NCBI GenBank assembly: GCA_944386325.1
Contig: CALXAP010000011.1
Location: 1-59,643, forward strand
Length of the DNA stretch: 59,643 nt
Source of the DNA: an uncultured Clostridia bacterium
GTDB taxonomy: Bacteria; Bacillota; Clostridia; TANB77; CAG-508
Direction of reading: 5' to 3'
Shown here piece after piece: positions 34,755 through 44,097 of this stretch. Position 1 is the stretch's first letter; each line of letters opens with the position of its first letter. Under the pieces are notes generated by a model. That model had not been told where the DNA came from and did no database searches. It worked only from the letters and a program-made list of their open reading frames with translations. Both the position numbers and the translations under genes were made by a program.

Positions 34755-35204
34755 ATGCTTACACCACTAGACATTGAAAATAAACGTTTTTCAAAGCAAA
34801 TGATGAATGGCTATAGTTGCGGTGAAGTTGATGACTTTTTAGATGAATTAACTTTAGATTATGAAAAGATATATAAAGAAAATGCAGAAATGAAAGAAAA
34901 ACTAGAAGAGTCAATGAATAATTTAGAAAAATATAAATCAATTGAAAGTACTCTTCAAAGTACATTATTAATGGCACAATCTACAGCAGAAGATATAAGA
35001 AAAGTGGCTAGGCAAGAAGCTGAACAAATAAAAAAGAATGCAGAATCAGAATCAAAAGAAGCATTAAATAATTTATCACAACAAATAGCTATGAAACAAC
35101 AAGAGATGGAAGAGTTAAAAAAACAATTTGATGTATATAAAGCAAAAATGGAATCTCTTTTGATATCACAATTGGAATTATTAAAAGATGTAAATGAAGA
35201 ATAG
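34755..35204 (+). CDS. divIVA: DivIVA-family cell division/polarity protein
   Basis: A 149-residue coiled-coil protein. The N-terminal membrane-curvature-sensing domain is clear (LTPLDIENKRFSKQMMNGYS then CGEVDDFLDEL); the rest is two coiled coils separated near residue 70. DivIVA marks division sites and poles and binds envelope factors. AGGTT-type ribosome site (GGGAGG) precedes the ATG. A small hairpin follows its stop. Confidence 0.93.
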   Translation: MLTPLDIENKRFSKQMMNGYSCGEVDDFLDELTLDYEKIYKENAEMKEKLEESMNNLEKYKSIESTLQSTLLMAQSTAEDIRKVARQEAEQIKKNAESESKEALNNLSQQIAMKQQEMEELKKQFDVYKAKMESLLISQLELLKDVNEE

Positions 35205-35228
35205 AAAGGTAGGATTTATCCTACCTTT
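35205..35228 (+). terminator. Small hairpin after divIVA, probable terminator
   Basis: AAAGGTAGGAT, loop TT, ATCCTACCTTT; an 11-bp stem, but the sequence after it is AATTAG, so the T tract is only three bases within the stem. Confidence 0.6.
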
Positions 35229-35288
35229 AATTAGACTATAAATTTATTACATTAGTGTTAAATGTATATTACAATTTTATTATTACTA

Positions 35289-35316
35289 TTGACTTATATA
35301 ATTAATTTTATAAAAT
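35289..35316 (+). promoter_or_regulatory. Probable promoter of rsmD
   Basis: TTGACT (35289-35294), 16 bases, TAAAAT (35311-35316), 24 bases before the ATG. Confidence 0.6.
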
Positions 35317-35340
35317 ATATAAGTAGTTATGGAGTAGAAA

Positions 35341-35898
35341 ATGAGAGTTATAAGTGGAATTGCAAGAGGTACAAAATTATATACATTAAATGGAATAAAA
35401 ACAAGACCAACATTAGATAGAATAAAAGAATCATTATTTAATATAATTACTTTAAAAGTTAAAGATTCAAATGTACTTGATCTTTTTTCAGGAAGTGGGG
35501 CTTTAGCAATAGAAGCTTTAAGTAGAGGAGCAAGTTATGCTGTACTATGTGATTTTTCAAAAGATGCAATAGAAATAATTAACAAAAATATAGAAAAGAC
35601 AAGGTTAAATAAAAAATCTACTATAAAAAAAATGGATTATAAAAAGTGTCTACAAATGTTGGAAACATCAAATAGTAAATTTGATATAATTTTTTTAGAT
35701 CCACCATATGATACTGATTATATATATAAAGCAACTAAGTTAATTTTAGAATATGAATTACTAAACAAAAATGGAATAATTATTGCTGAAACAGATGATT
35801 TAGATAGAATATTAAGTGAAATTAATTCTTTAGACATTAATGTAAAAGATATAAGAAAATTTGGAAGAGTGAAACTATTATTCTTAGAGGAAAGTTGA
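35341..35898 (+). CDS. rsmD: 16S rRNA (guanine(966)-N2)-methyltransferase
   Basis: A 185-residue class I SAM methyltransferase. Seen: the N-terminal MRVISGIARGTKLYTLNGIK and TRPTLDRIKESLFNI motifs, SAM motif LDLFSGSGALAIEALSRGA, and the catalytic DPPY in IIFLDPPYDTDY. Normal length. In Firmicutes coaD normally follows; here the next gene is a coiled-coil protein 24 bases later, so coaD must be elsewhere. Stops at TGA. Confidence 0.93.
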   Translation: MRVISGIARGTKLYTLNGIKTRPTLDRIKESLFNIITLKVKDSNVLDLFSGSGALAIEALSRGASYAVLCDFSKDAIEIINKNIEKTRLNKKSTIKKMDYKKCLQMLETSNSKFDIIFLDPPYDTDYIYKATKLILEYELLNKNGIIIAETDDLDRILSEINSLDINVKDIRKFGRVKLLFLEES

Positions 35899-35922
35899 TC
35901 CATTCATAGAAAGGGGCAAAAA

Positions 35923-36471
35923 ATGGAAATTTTTACACTGCTTGAAACTTTAGAAGATATATTAGAAAGAAGTAAAACACTACCATTTACAAATAAAGGG
36001 ATAATTGAAAAGGATGAATTGTTAGATATAATAAAAGAAATAAGGTTAAAATTACCAGATGAATTAAAACAAGCAAAATGGGTAAGAGAAGAAAGAGAAA
36101 GAATATTGCAAGAAGCACATAAAGAGGCTAGTGATATTGTTAAAGAAGCAGAAAATAGAATAATAGCTATGATAGATGAACACGAAATTACTAAAAAGGC
36201 ATATGAACAAAAGGCTGAAATAATAGAAACTGCAAATGAGATGTCTCGTGAGATAACAAAAGGAACAAAAATGTATGCAGATAAAATATTAGAAAATCTT
36301 GAAGAAGTATTACAAAATTCATTAATTACAATGAAAGATACAATAGAACAAAATTTGAAAAATATGCAGGAAAACATTGGCGGAACTTTAGGAAATGTAC
36401 AAAATAATTTTGAGAAAACTGTAGAAGATGTTGTTAAAACTGTACAAGAAAACAGGAAAGAATTAAAATAA
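35923..36471 (+). CDS. Coiled-coil, ATP-synthase-b/DivIVA-like protein
   Basis: A 182-residue hydrophilic protein that is almost entirely helical. It begins with MEIFTLLETLEDILERSKTL and contains a long charged segment (ERERILQEAHKEASDIVKEA) like the stalk subunits of rotary ATPases. Proteins of this kind are usually labelled ATPase in Clostridia and sit beside rsmD/coaD. There is no P-loop, so ATPase activity is not supported. A scaffolding role near the division genes is inference. GGGGC ribosome site precedes the ATG. Confidence 0.75.
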   Translation: MEIFTLLETLEDILERSKTLPFTNKGIIEKDELLDIIKEIRLKLPDELKQAKWVREERERILQEAHKEASDIVKEAENRIIAMIDEHEITKKAYEQKAEIIETANEMSREITKGTKMYADKILENLEEVLQNSLITMKDTIEQNLKNMQENIGGTLGNVQNNFEKTVEDVVKTVQENRKELK

Positions 36472-36592
36472 TAGGAAAGTCAAAATTGGAAGTCAAAATA
36501 TATTTTGATAAGATTTCCTGTTTTGACTTTTATTACTTTATATAAATAAAAAAATTAAAAATTATACTTTAATGCAAAACAAGGAGAGAAAT

Positions 36593-38890
36593 ATGGCAAA
36601 AAGAAAAAAAAAGAAGGAAAGTATTAGCACAGAATTAGTTGTAGCAATTTTAATAATAATAAGTATATTATTAGCAGTATTAATTTTTACTAAATCTGGG
36701 TATATAGGTGAAAATCTTAGTCCAATGTTAGGTGGATTAGTAGGTTTTATGAAATATATAATACCTGTAGGAACTTTTGCTATGGCTATATCAATAGCAT
36801 ATAAAAATGGCGAATATATGAATAAGAAATTAATGCAATACACAGGGTTTATATTATGTATTTGTGTTATTTTTTGTATAATACAGATTTTTAATGGTAA
36901 TCTAAATGAAAATAGTGAATTTTGGGATTTTGTAGGACAAGCATATGAACTAGGTGAAGATAATCATGGAGGTGGAGTAATAGGTGCAATTATTGCTTTA
37001 CCATTAATTAGATTATTGGGAGAAATAGGTGCAATAATTTTAAATTCTGCAGTAGCAATAGTTTTATTAGCATTTATGCTAGGAATAAAACCAACAGAGA
37101 TAGTTGTTGGAGTAAGCGAATCTTTAAAAGAAAAAGTAAAGCATAAAAATGAAAATATAAAAACAGATTTGAATAATAAAAAAGAACTAAAAAGGAATAA
37201 AGAAATAAAAAATAAGGAAGAAAAAATAGAGGATCAAATAACAATAAATATTCCAGATTATGTCGAAGAAAAAAATGAAAATATAAAAAGCAATAAAATA
37301 AAACAAGAAGAAAATAATTTATTTAAACAAGAAATAGAAAAAAAAGAAGAAAAGACAAAAGAGGTTTTAACTTTAGAACATGCTATAACAATTGAGGATG
37401 AGCATTATGAATTTCCACCAATTGATATTTTAGAAAAAGGAGAAAAGCAAGTTTTAAAAGGTGGAAAAAAATCTGTAACAGAAACAGCTAGTAGATTACA
37501 AAAAACATTATATAGTTTTGGAGTATCTGCAAAAGTTGAAAAAGTAAGTGTTGGACCAGCAATTACAAGATATGAATTAAGGCCAGCAGAGGGTGTAAGA
37601 GTTAGTAAGATAGCAAAACTTGCAGATGATATAGCATTAAATTTAGCAGCAGAAACTATAAGAATAGAAGCTCCAATACCAGGGAAACAAGCTGTTGGAA
37701 TAGAAGTTCCAAATAAAGAAAATGAAATAGTACATTTAAGAGATATAATAGATTCAGATGAATTTAAAAACTCTAAATCAAAATTAACTATGGCATTAGG
37801 AAAAGATGTGGCAGGAGAGGTAGTTGTAACAGATATAGCTAAAATGCCACATGTACTAATTGCAGGTTCAACTGGTTCAGGAAAAAGTGTTTGTATAAAT
37901 ACTTTAATTACAAGCATAATATATAAAGCAAAACCAAGTGAAGTAAAATTAGTAATGATTGATCCAAAAGTAGTAGAACTTTCTGTTTACAATGGTATAC
38001 CACATTTGTTAATACCAGTTGTTACAGATCCAAAAAAAGCAGCAGGAGCATTATCTTGGGCAGTGCAAGAAATGGTAAATAGATATAGTTTATTTGCACA
38101 AAAGGGTGTAAGAGACATAAAAGGGTATAATGCAGAACTAGAAAAAGAAGAAGGCGGAGAAAAATTACCACAAATTGTAATAATAATAGATGAGCTTGCA
38201 GATTTAATGATGGTTGCTCCAAATGATGTAGAAGATGCAATATGTAGATTGGCACAAATGGCAAGAGCTGCAGGAATGCATCTTGTTATTGCAACACAAA
38301 GACCTTCTGTTGATGTAATAACAGGAATAATAAAAGCAAATATACCTTCAAGAATTGCTTTTGCTGTGTCATCAGGAGTTGATTCTAGAACAATTTTAGA
38401 TATGGTTGGTGCAGAAAAATTATTAGGAAAAGGAGATATGCTTTTTGCACCAATAGGAATGTCTAAACCAATAAGAGTGCAAGGTGCATTTGTTTCAGAT
38501 AAAGAAGTTGAAGGTATAGTAGAATACATAAAAGTAAATGATAATGAAACATCATATAGAGAAGATATAATGAAGGAAATAGAAAATAACAGTAAATCAG
38601 ATCAAGAATTAGAAAGTGATCCAGATGATGATACAGACCCATTATTAATGGAAGTTATAGATACAGTTGTAGATTTAGGTCAAGCCTCAACATCTTTTAT
38701 ACAAAGAAGATTTAAAGTAGGATATGCAAGAGCAGGAAGAATTATTGATCAAATGGAACAAAGAGGAATAATATCAGGATATGAAGGAAGTAAACCAAGA
38801 CAAGTATTAATTACAAAAGAAAGATGGCAAGAATTAAAAATGGCAAAGCCTATAGATGAAAGTGCAGAAGAAAAAGATGAAACTAATTAG
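36593..38890 (+). CDS. ftsK: DNA translocase FtsK/SpoIIIE
   Basis: A 765-residue membrane-anchored motor that pumps DNA at the division septum. Four N-terminal membrane segments (residues about 12-165), a charged linker rich in Lys/Glu (about 180-270), the alpha/beta motor with Walker A AGSTGSGKS from residue 424 and Walker B IIIIDELADLMM, and the C-terminal gamma winged helix (DPLLMEVIDTVVDLGQAST ... RRFKVGYARAGRIIDQME). ATG 36593 is chosen for AAGGAG 6-10 bases upstream. Its division cluster neighbours sepF and divIVA are about 2 kb away. Confidence 0.96.
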   Translation: MAKRKKKKESISTELVVAILIIISILLAVLIFTKSGYIGENLSPMLGGLVGFMKYIIPVGTFAMAISIAYKNGEYMNKKLMQYTGFILCICVIFCIIQIFNGNLNENSEFWDFVGQAYELGEDNHGGGVIGAIIALPLIRLLGEIGAIILNSAVAIVLLAFMLGIKPTEIVVGVSESLKEKVKHKNENIKTDLNNKKELKRNKEIKNKEEKIEDQITINIPDYVEEKNENIKSNKIKQEENNLFKQEIEKKEEKTKEVLTLEHAITIEDEHYEFPPIDILEKGEKQVLKGGKKSVTETASRLQKTLYSFGVSAKVEKVSVGPAITRYELRPAEGVRVSKIAKLADDIALNLAAETIRIEAPIPGKQAVGIEVPNKENEIVHLRDIIDSDEFKNSKSKLTMALGKDVAGEVVVTDIAKMPHVLIAGSTGSGKSVCINTLITSIIYKAKPSEVKLVMIDPKVVELSVYNGIPHLLIPVVTDPKKAAGALSWAVQEMVNRYSLFAQKGVRDIKGYNAELEKEEGGEKLPQIVIIIDELADLMMVAPNDVEDAICRLAQMARAAGMHLVIATQRPSVDVITGIIKANIPSRIAFAVSSGVDSRTILDMVGAEKLLGKGDMLFAPIGMSKPIRVQGAFVSDKEVEGIVEYIKVNDNETSYREDIMKEIENNSKSDQELESDPDDDTDPLLMEVIDTVVDLGQASTSFIQRRFKVGYARAGRIIDQMEQRGIISGYEGSKPRQVLITKERWQELKMAKPIDESAEEKDETN

Positions 38891-38907
38891 AGAAGGAAGG
38901 TGATTAC

Positions 38908-40476
38908 TTGAAAAATAAATTCTTTTCAAAAATAAATTCAAAAGATTACAATAATCAATTAGAATTAATAATACAGGAAAAGAAAATATCAACAACAGGG
39001 AAAAACCTTTTACTAAGTATGTTATATAAAATAGAAACAAATTTTGAAGATTACAAAACTGTAAAAAGAATAGATATAACAAAAGATGAGTTTTTACAAG
39101 AATTGTTAATGGTAGTAAAAGAAAAATGTGATAAGATAGAACTAGTAGAACCAAATTCAACAAAAGGAAAAATTCTTTCTAAATATAAAGTAAATGCTGT
39201 AACAGATGTTAAGAAAAAAGAAATAATATCATATCCAACAGAAAAAGCACTATTATATGCTTTATCTGATTTAGCAGGAGATAATTACTATATAAATAAT
39301 AAGTATTATATAATAAAAGATGCATTGAAAGAAATGCTGAGAATTGGAAATGCTATAAATTCAAAAGAAATACTTAGAGATTTTAATGGTTGGTCATGGG
39401 ATTTAGATATAAAAGATATTGAAAATTATAAATATAATATTATTTTTCAAAATATACAGATATTATATGGTGCTAAAAATTTGATGCTATGGAGAAATAA
39501 TACTAATTCAAAAATGGATTATTTATATGGTTTTAAAAAAAATCTATGTACAGTATATGGAAAGAATATAGGAGAAGAATTTTACAATAAATTAATTCGA
39601 ATTTGTATATACATGTATATATTATCAGATAAGGAACGAAAAAAATTAATAGAAAACGAAAAAAAAGTTTTAGCAGAAGAACAGTTGCTAATAAAAGATA
39701 AAACAAAGTTTTTAGATAAAATAACAGAAATAAAAAAGAAACTAAATAAAGAAATAGAGAAGATAGATAAAATATTAAATGATAATATTAGAATGAATAA
39801 ATTATTAGAAACAAAAAATGAAAAAAGAAAAAATAAGTTAACAATAAAAGAATATAAAATTCAATTAAAAAAGAAAAGAGAAGAGATTATTTTAAAAATA
39901 AAAAGATACACAGATTTGATGAACCCTAAAAAATACGAATTTAATAAAAATGAAATTGAAAATAAATTAAAAATATTAGAGAATTTAAATGAAAATATAT
40001 TAAATAAAGATAATTTAGAAAATGAATTTATAGATTTACAAAATATATTTTTAGAATGTATAAAAGCTAAAATACAAGATGTTAAAGATAAAAACGATAT
40101 AATGAATCTAATATATCATATAAGATATTATGAAAATTTGCCTTATAATAATAAAGAAAAAATTATAGATAATGAAGTTTTGTCAAGTAAAATTAAAATA
40201 ATAGGTGAAATGCTAATTGCAAAAGCATCTAATTTGAAATGTATAAATATCATATCTAAAAATGGAATATATAATTTAGAAATTATAAAAAATATATTTA
40301 AAAGCAAAATAATAAAATTAGAAAATATAGAATTAGAAATGTTTTTTAAAGAAAATGAGTTACAAGTGAATATATATGATGATAATAATTTAGAAAATGA
40401 TTTTAAATTAAAAGTAGATATATTAGCTAAAAGAATGGATATAAAAACAAATAAAAAGATAAAATTATTTAATTGA
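38908..40476 (+). CDS. Hypothetical protein, 522 residues, with central coiled coil
   Basis: No family recognised. The sequence is soluble and Lys/Asn/Ile-rich. Residues about 1-240 look globular (ATEKALLYALSDLAGD-like segment YPTEKALLYALSDLAG; FNGWSWDLDIKDIENYKYNI); residues about 245-340 are a charged coiled coil; the rest is mixed helix and strand. No membrane segment or catalytic motif is evident. It begins at TTG 38908 after AAGGAAGGTG, 17 bases after ftsK, so it is probably co-transcribed with ftsK and may act in chromosome or division biology; that is inference. Confidence 0.7.
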   Translation: MKNKFFSKINSKDYNNQLELIIQEKKISTTGKNLLLSMLYKIETNFEDYKTVKRIDITKDEFLQELLMVVKEKCDKIELVEPNSTKGKILSKYKVNAVTDVKKKEIISYPTEKALLYALSDLAGDNYYINNKYYIIKDALKEMLRIGNAINSKEILRDFNGWSWDLDIKDIENYKYNIIFQNIQILYGAKNLMLWRNNTNSKMDYLYGFKKNLCTVYGKNIGEEFYNKLIRICIYMYILSDKERKKLIENEKKVLAEEQLLIKDKTKFLDKITEIKKKLNKEIEKIDKILNDNIRMNKLLETKNEKRKNKLTIKEYKIQLKKKREEIILKIKRYTDLMNPKKYEFNKNEIENKLKILENLNENILNKDNLENEFIDLQNIFLECIKAKIQDVKDKNDIMNLIYHIRYYENLPYNNKEKIIDNEVLSSKIKIIGEMLIAKASNLKCINIISKNGIYNLEIIKNIFKSKIIKLENIELEMFFKENELQVNIYDDNNLENDFKLKVDILAKRMDIKTNKKIKLFN

Positions 40477-40527
40477 TTATTATTAAAAAATATATATTAG
40501 AGCAAAATTGCTCGAATGGAGGTTTTT

Positions 40528-42180
40528 ATGAAAATTACTTTTTTGGGGGCAACAAAGGAAGTAACAGGTTCAAATTTCTTAGTAGAAGGAGCAGGAAAAA
40601 AATTTCTGGTGGATTGTGGGTTGTTTCAAGGAAATGCCCAAACAGAACTTGAAAATGAAGAAGATTTCATGTATGATGTGCATGATATAGATTTTATGTT
40701 ATTAACACATGCACATATAGATCATTCTGGCAGAATACCAAAATTATATAAAGAAGGGTATAGAAATCCAATAATAGCAACCAAAGCAACATGTGATTTG
40801 TGCTCTATAATGTTACCAGATAGTGGACATATACAAGAAATTGAAATAGAATGGAAAAATAGAAAAAGAAAAAGAGAAGGAAGAGAATCATTGCCACCTC
40901 TATATACTGCAGAAGAAGCGATAGAATCACTTGAATTATTTAAACCAGTGATGTATGATGAAATAGTAGATTTAGATGAAAATATAAAAGCTAGATTTAA
41001 TGATGCTGGTCATATGCTTGGTTCTAGTATGATTGAAATATGGATTACAGAAAATGGCGAAACTAAAAAAATAGTTTTTTCAGGTGACATTGGAAATAAT
41101 GATATACCACTTTTATCATCGCCTACTATGATAGAAAGTGCAGATTATCTTATAATGGAATCTACATATGGTAATAGATTACATATGCAAAATAATAATA
41201 AAGCAGAAATTTTATTAAATATAGTATCTGAAACTTTAAATAATGGTGGAAAGGTTATTGTTCCAACATTTGCTGTTGGAAGAACACAGGAAATATTATA
41301 TGAAATAAATAGATCAAAGGAAAAAAATAAAGGTAATGAAGAATTTGCAGAAAAATATAGAACTTTCATGCAATCTAAAGTTTTTGTTGATAGTCCACTT
41401 GCTATATCTGCAACAGAAGTGTTTAAGAAAAACATGGATGTATTTAATGAAGATGTTAAAAAAGAAATTGAAAATGGAGATAATCCATTTGAATTTCCAG
41501 ATTTAAATTTTACAAGAACAGCTGATGAATCAAAAGCATTAAATGAATTAGACGAACCATGTATAATTTTATCTGCTAGTGGAATGTGTGAAGTAGGAAG
41601 AATAAAACATCATTTAAAGCATAATTTATGGGATCCAAAAAATACAGTAGTGTTTGTTGGTTATCAAGCACAAGGAACATTAGGTCGTTCTATTGTAGAT
41701 GGTGCAAAAAAAGTAAAGATTTTTGGAGAGGAAATAGCTGTAAATGCTAGAATAGAATATATAGAAGGATATTCAGGACATGCAGACCAAGAGTGGCTTT
41801 TAAATTATGTATATTCATTTATAAATAAACCAAGACATATATTTTTAGTACATGGTGAAAAAGAAGGACAAGTTGTTTTAAAAGAGAAAATACTAGAAAA
41901 TACTAATATACCTGTAACTATACCTGAATTTGGAGATGTATATGAATTAAACGATAAATTAGAATTACTAGAAAGAAAAGAAGTACCAGATAAATATAGA
42001 TATATACGTCTATCAATAATTGGAAGAATTGAGACATTAAAAGAAGAAATTGAAGATATGGAATCAATTGTTAAAGATACTATGCTTACAGAAGATGCAA
42101 ATGATGATGAATTATTAAAACTAAATGATAAGGTTAAAGACTTGGAAAGAAAAATAGTTGATATAATTGAAAATAAATAA
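40528..42180 (+). CDS. MBL-fold beta-CASP hydrolase (RNase-like)
   Basis: A 550-residue metallo-beta-lactamase-fold protein with a beta-CASP domain, the architecture of CPSF73/RNase J-type nucleases. Motifs: HAHIDHSGRIP (zinc site), SGDIGNND, ESTYGNR, DSPLAISATEVF, SASGMCEVGRIKHHL, GYQAQGTLGR, GYSGHADQEW and FLVHGEKE. A helical tail of about 80 residues follows. It lacks the KH domains of archaeal CPSF and is shorter than RNase J. Likely an RNA endo/exonuclease; substrate unknown. ATG 40528 is used because GGAGG sits upstream of it. Confidence 0.88.
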   Translation: MKITFLGATKEVTGSNFLVEGAGKKFLVDCGLFQGNAQTELENEEDFMYDVHDIDFMLLTHAHIDHSGRIPKLYKEGYRNPIIATKATCDLCSIMLPDSGHIQEIEIEWKNRKRKREGRESLPPLYTAEEAIESLELFKPVMYDEIVDLDENIKARFNDAGHMLGSSMIEIWITENGETKKIVFSGDIGNNDIPLLSSPTMIESADYLIMESTYGNRLHMQNNNKAEILLNIVSETLNNGGKVIVPTFAVGRTQEILYEINRSKEKNKGNEEFAEKYRTFMQSKVFVDSPLAISATEVFKKNMDVFNEDVKKEIENGDNPFEFPDLNFTRTADESKALNELDEPCIILSASGMCEVGRIKHHLKHNLWDPKNTVVFVGYQAQGTLGRSIVDGAKKVKIFGEEIAVNARIEYIEGYSGHADQEWLLNYVYSFINKPRHIFLVHGEKEGQVVLKEKILENTNIPVTIPEFGDVYELNDKLELLERKEVPDKYRYIRLSIIGRIETLKEEIEDMESIVKDTMLTEDANDDELLKLNDKVKDLERKIVDIIENK

Positions 42181-42195
42181 AAAGGAGAAATACAA

Positions 42196-44097
42196 ATGAA
42201 AGAAAAATTTTTTAATGATGCAATAATAGGAAACAAAAATTTAATAGCAAGTTTTAGTAGATCAGGAGAATTATTAAGATTATATTATCCTCAAGTAGAT
42301 TTTAAACAATATATAGATTTTATGAATATAGGAATTAAAGTAAATGATTCAGGAATTATATATTTACATTCAGATATAAATAATATATATACTCAGGAAT
42401 ATGTAGAAAATACTAATATATTAAAAACATATATATATAATAGTTATTTTAAATTAGAAATAAAACAAACAGATTTTGTTCCAATAAAGCAAAATGTATT
42501 AGTTAAAAAATATAGAATAAAAAATAATAATACTATAGATTTAAATATAAATTTTTTAATTCATTCAAAATTATTAACAAATGAAAATAATAAGGTAAGT
42601 GGTATATTTAAAGATAATATTTTAATGCAATATACTCATGATTCAACTTTTGGTATAATGTCAGATTTTAATGCATTGAGTTTTCAAATAAATGATACTT
42701 CTTCAAATATAATGAGTGGTATTATTGGAGGTAAAGATTATATTGGAATGTCTGATGATTCTAGTATAAGCTATGATATAAATGTATTAAAACCAGGAGA
42801 AGAAAAAGAAATTACTATATTAATGTTTGTAAACAACAATAAATCTGAAAATATTGTAGATAAGATAAATCATATAAAAAAATTAGATTTAAAAAATGAA
42901 TATGAAAGTACTAAAAAATATTGGAGAAAATACTTAAAAGATCATAGTACAATGGTAATAGATGGAGAACAAAGTGATTATTTAAAAAGAGTTGATACTA
43001 TTTATAAAAGAACAATATTACTATTTCCATTATTATATAATAGTGAAACAGGAGGAATATCAGCAGGATTAGAAGTAGATGAAGGATTTAAATATTGTGG
43101 TAGATATTCATATTGCTGGCCAAGAGATGCTGTATATATATGCAAGGCATTTGATATTTTAGGTATGAAAAAAGAAACAGAAAAGTTTTATAAAAACTTT
43201 TGTAAAAATACCCAAAGTTCAAATGGAATGTGGGAACAAAGATTTTATACAGATGGAAGATTGGCACCAAGTTGGGGATATCAGATAGATGAAACAGCTA
43301 GTGTAGTATATGGAGTATATGATCATTATTGCAATACTAAAGATAAGAAATTCTTAAAAGATAATTTAAAAATGTGTGAAAAAGCTATAAAATATCTAGA
43401 ATTGTATATTGAAAATGTATTTAATGGAAATTTAAAGGAAACTAAGAGTTATGATATATGGGAAGAAAATGAAGGTATACATGCATATTCTTTAGCTAGC
43501 ATATTTTCTGCATTTGAAAGTATGATTAAAATATACAATATATTAGAGGATGAATTTAAAGATAATAGGTTAAAAATAGAACAAGATAAAGAAAGAGTTG
43601 CAAAATTAGAAAATTATTTATTAAATGTAAAAGAATATATTATTAAAAATTTCTATGATGATAATAAAAAAAGTTTCATAAGAAATAAGGATGGAAAAAT
43701 AGATATAAGTTTAGTTGGACTTGTATATCCTTTTAAATTGTTTAGCCCAAAAGAGAAAAAAATTGTAAATACTATAGAAAAAATGCATTTAACTTTAAGA
43801 ACATATACAGGTGGGTATTTAAGATATGAAGGTGATAGATATAAAGGTGGAAATCCATGGGTAATTGCAAATTTATGGCTTGCGAATTATTATTTAGATT
43901 TAGGAGAAAAGAAAAAAGCAGAAGAATATTTTAAGTTTTCGGTTATTTCATCTACAGAACATGGTTTCCTACCAGAACAAGTTAACAATACAAATATGAA
44001 ACCTGCGTGGGTTATAGGTTTAGCTTGGTCACATGCAATGTTTATTACAACATTAAAAAGATTATATAGTAATGAAAAAGATAATGGAGGAAAATAA
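42196..44097 (+). CDS. Glycoside hydrolase family 15 (glucoamylase-like) enzyme
   Basis: A 633-residue protein. The N-terminal beta-sandwich (about 1-250) precedes an (alpha/alpha)6 barrel with CGRYSYCWPRDAVYICKAFD, GMWEQRFYTDGRLAPSWGYQ and a DETA motif, and a C-terminal part with GGNPWVIANLWLANYYLDLG and STEHGFLPEQVNN, where the general base Glu is expected. Enzymes of this type cut alpha-glucosidic bonds from chain ends. No signal peptide, so it would act on intracellular glycogen, maltodextrin or a disaccharide. Its stop overlaps the start of radA by one base, implying coupling to DNA repair genes. Confidence 0.88.
   Translation: MKEKFFNDAIIGNKNLIASFSRSGELLRLYYPQVDFKQYIDFMNIGIKVNDSGIIYLHSDINNIYTQEYVENTNILKTYIYNSYFKLEIKQTDFVPIKQNVLVKKYRIKNNNTIDLNINFLIHSKLLTNENNKVSGIFKDNILMQYTHDSTFGIMSDFNALSFQINDTSSNIMSGIIGGKDYIGMSDDSSISYDINVLKPGEEKEITILMFVNNNKSENIVDKINHIKKLDLKNEYESTKKYWRKYLKDHSTMVIDGEQSDYLKRVDTIYKRTILLFPLLYNSETGGISAGLEVDEGFKYCGRYSYCWPRDAVYICKAFDILGMKKETEKFYKNFCKNTQSSNGMWEQRFYTDGRLAPSWGYQIDETASVVYGVYDHYCNTKDKKFLKDNLKMCEKAIKYLELYIENVFNGNLKETKSYDIWEENEGIHAYSLASIFSAFESMIKIYNILEDEFKDNRLKIEQDKERVAKLENYLLNVKEYIIKNFYDDNKKSFIRNKDGKIDISLVGLVYPFKLFSPKEKKIVNTIEKMHLTLRTYTGGYLRYEGDRYKGGNPWVIANLWLANYYLDLGEKKKAEEYFKFSVISSTEHGFLPEQVNNTNMKPAWVIGLAWSHAMFITTLKRLYSNEKDNGGK

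Noticed and set aside
35923..36471. An ATPase, as this coiled-coil family is often labelled
   Set aside because: There is no P-loop or other nucleotide-binding motif.
36477..36500. AGTCAAA repeated near 36477, like a second CtsR box upstream of ftsK
   Set aside because: The two heptads are six bases apart, not three, and the complementary TTTTGACTTT downstream makes this the arm of an imperfect hairpin after the coiled-coil gene.
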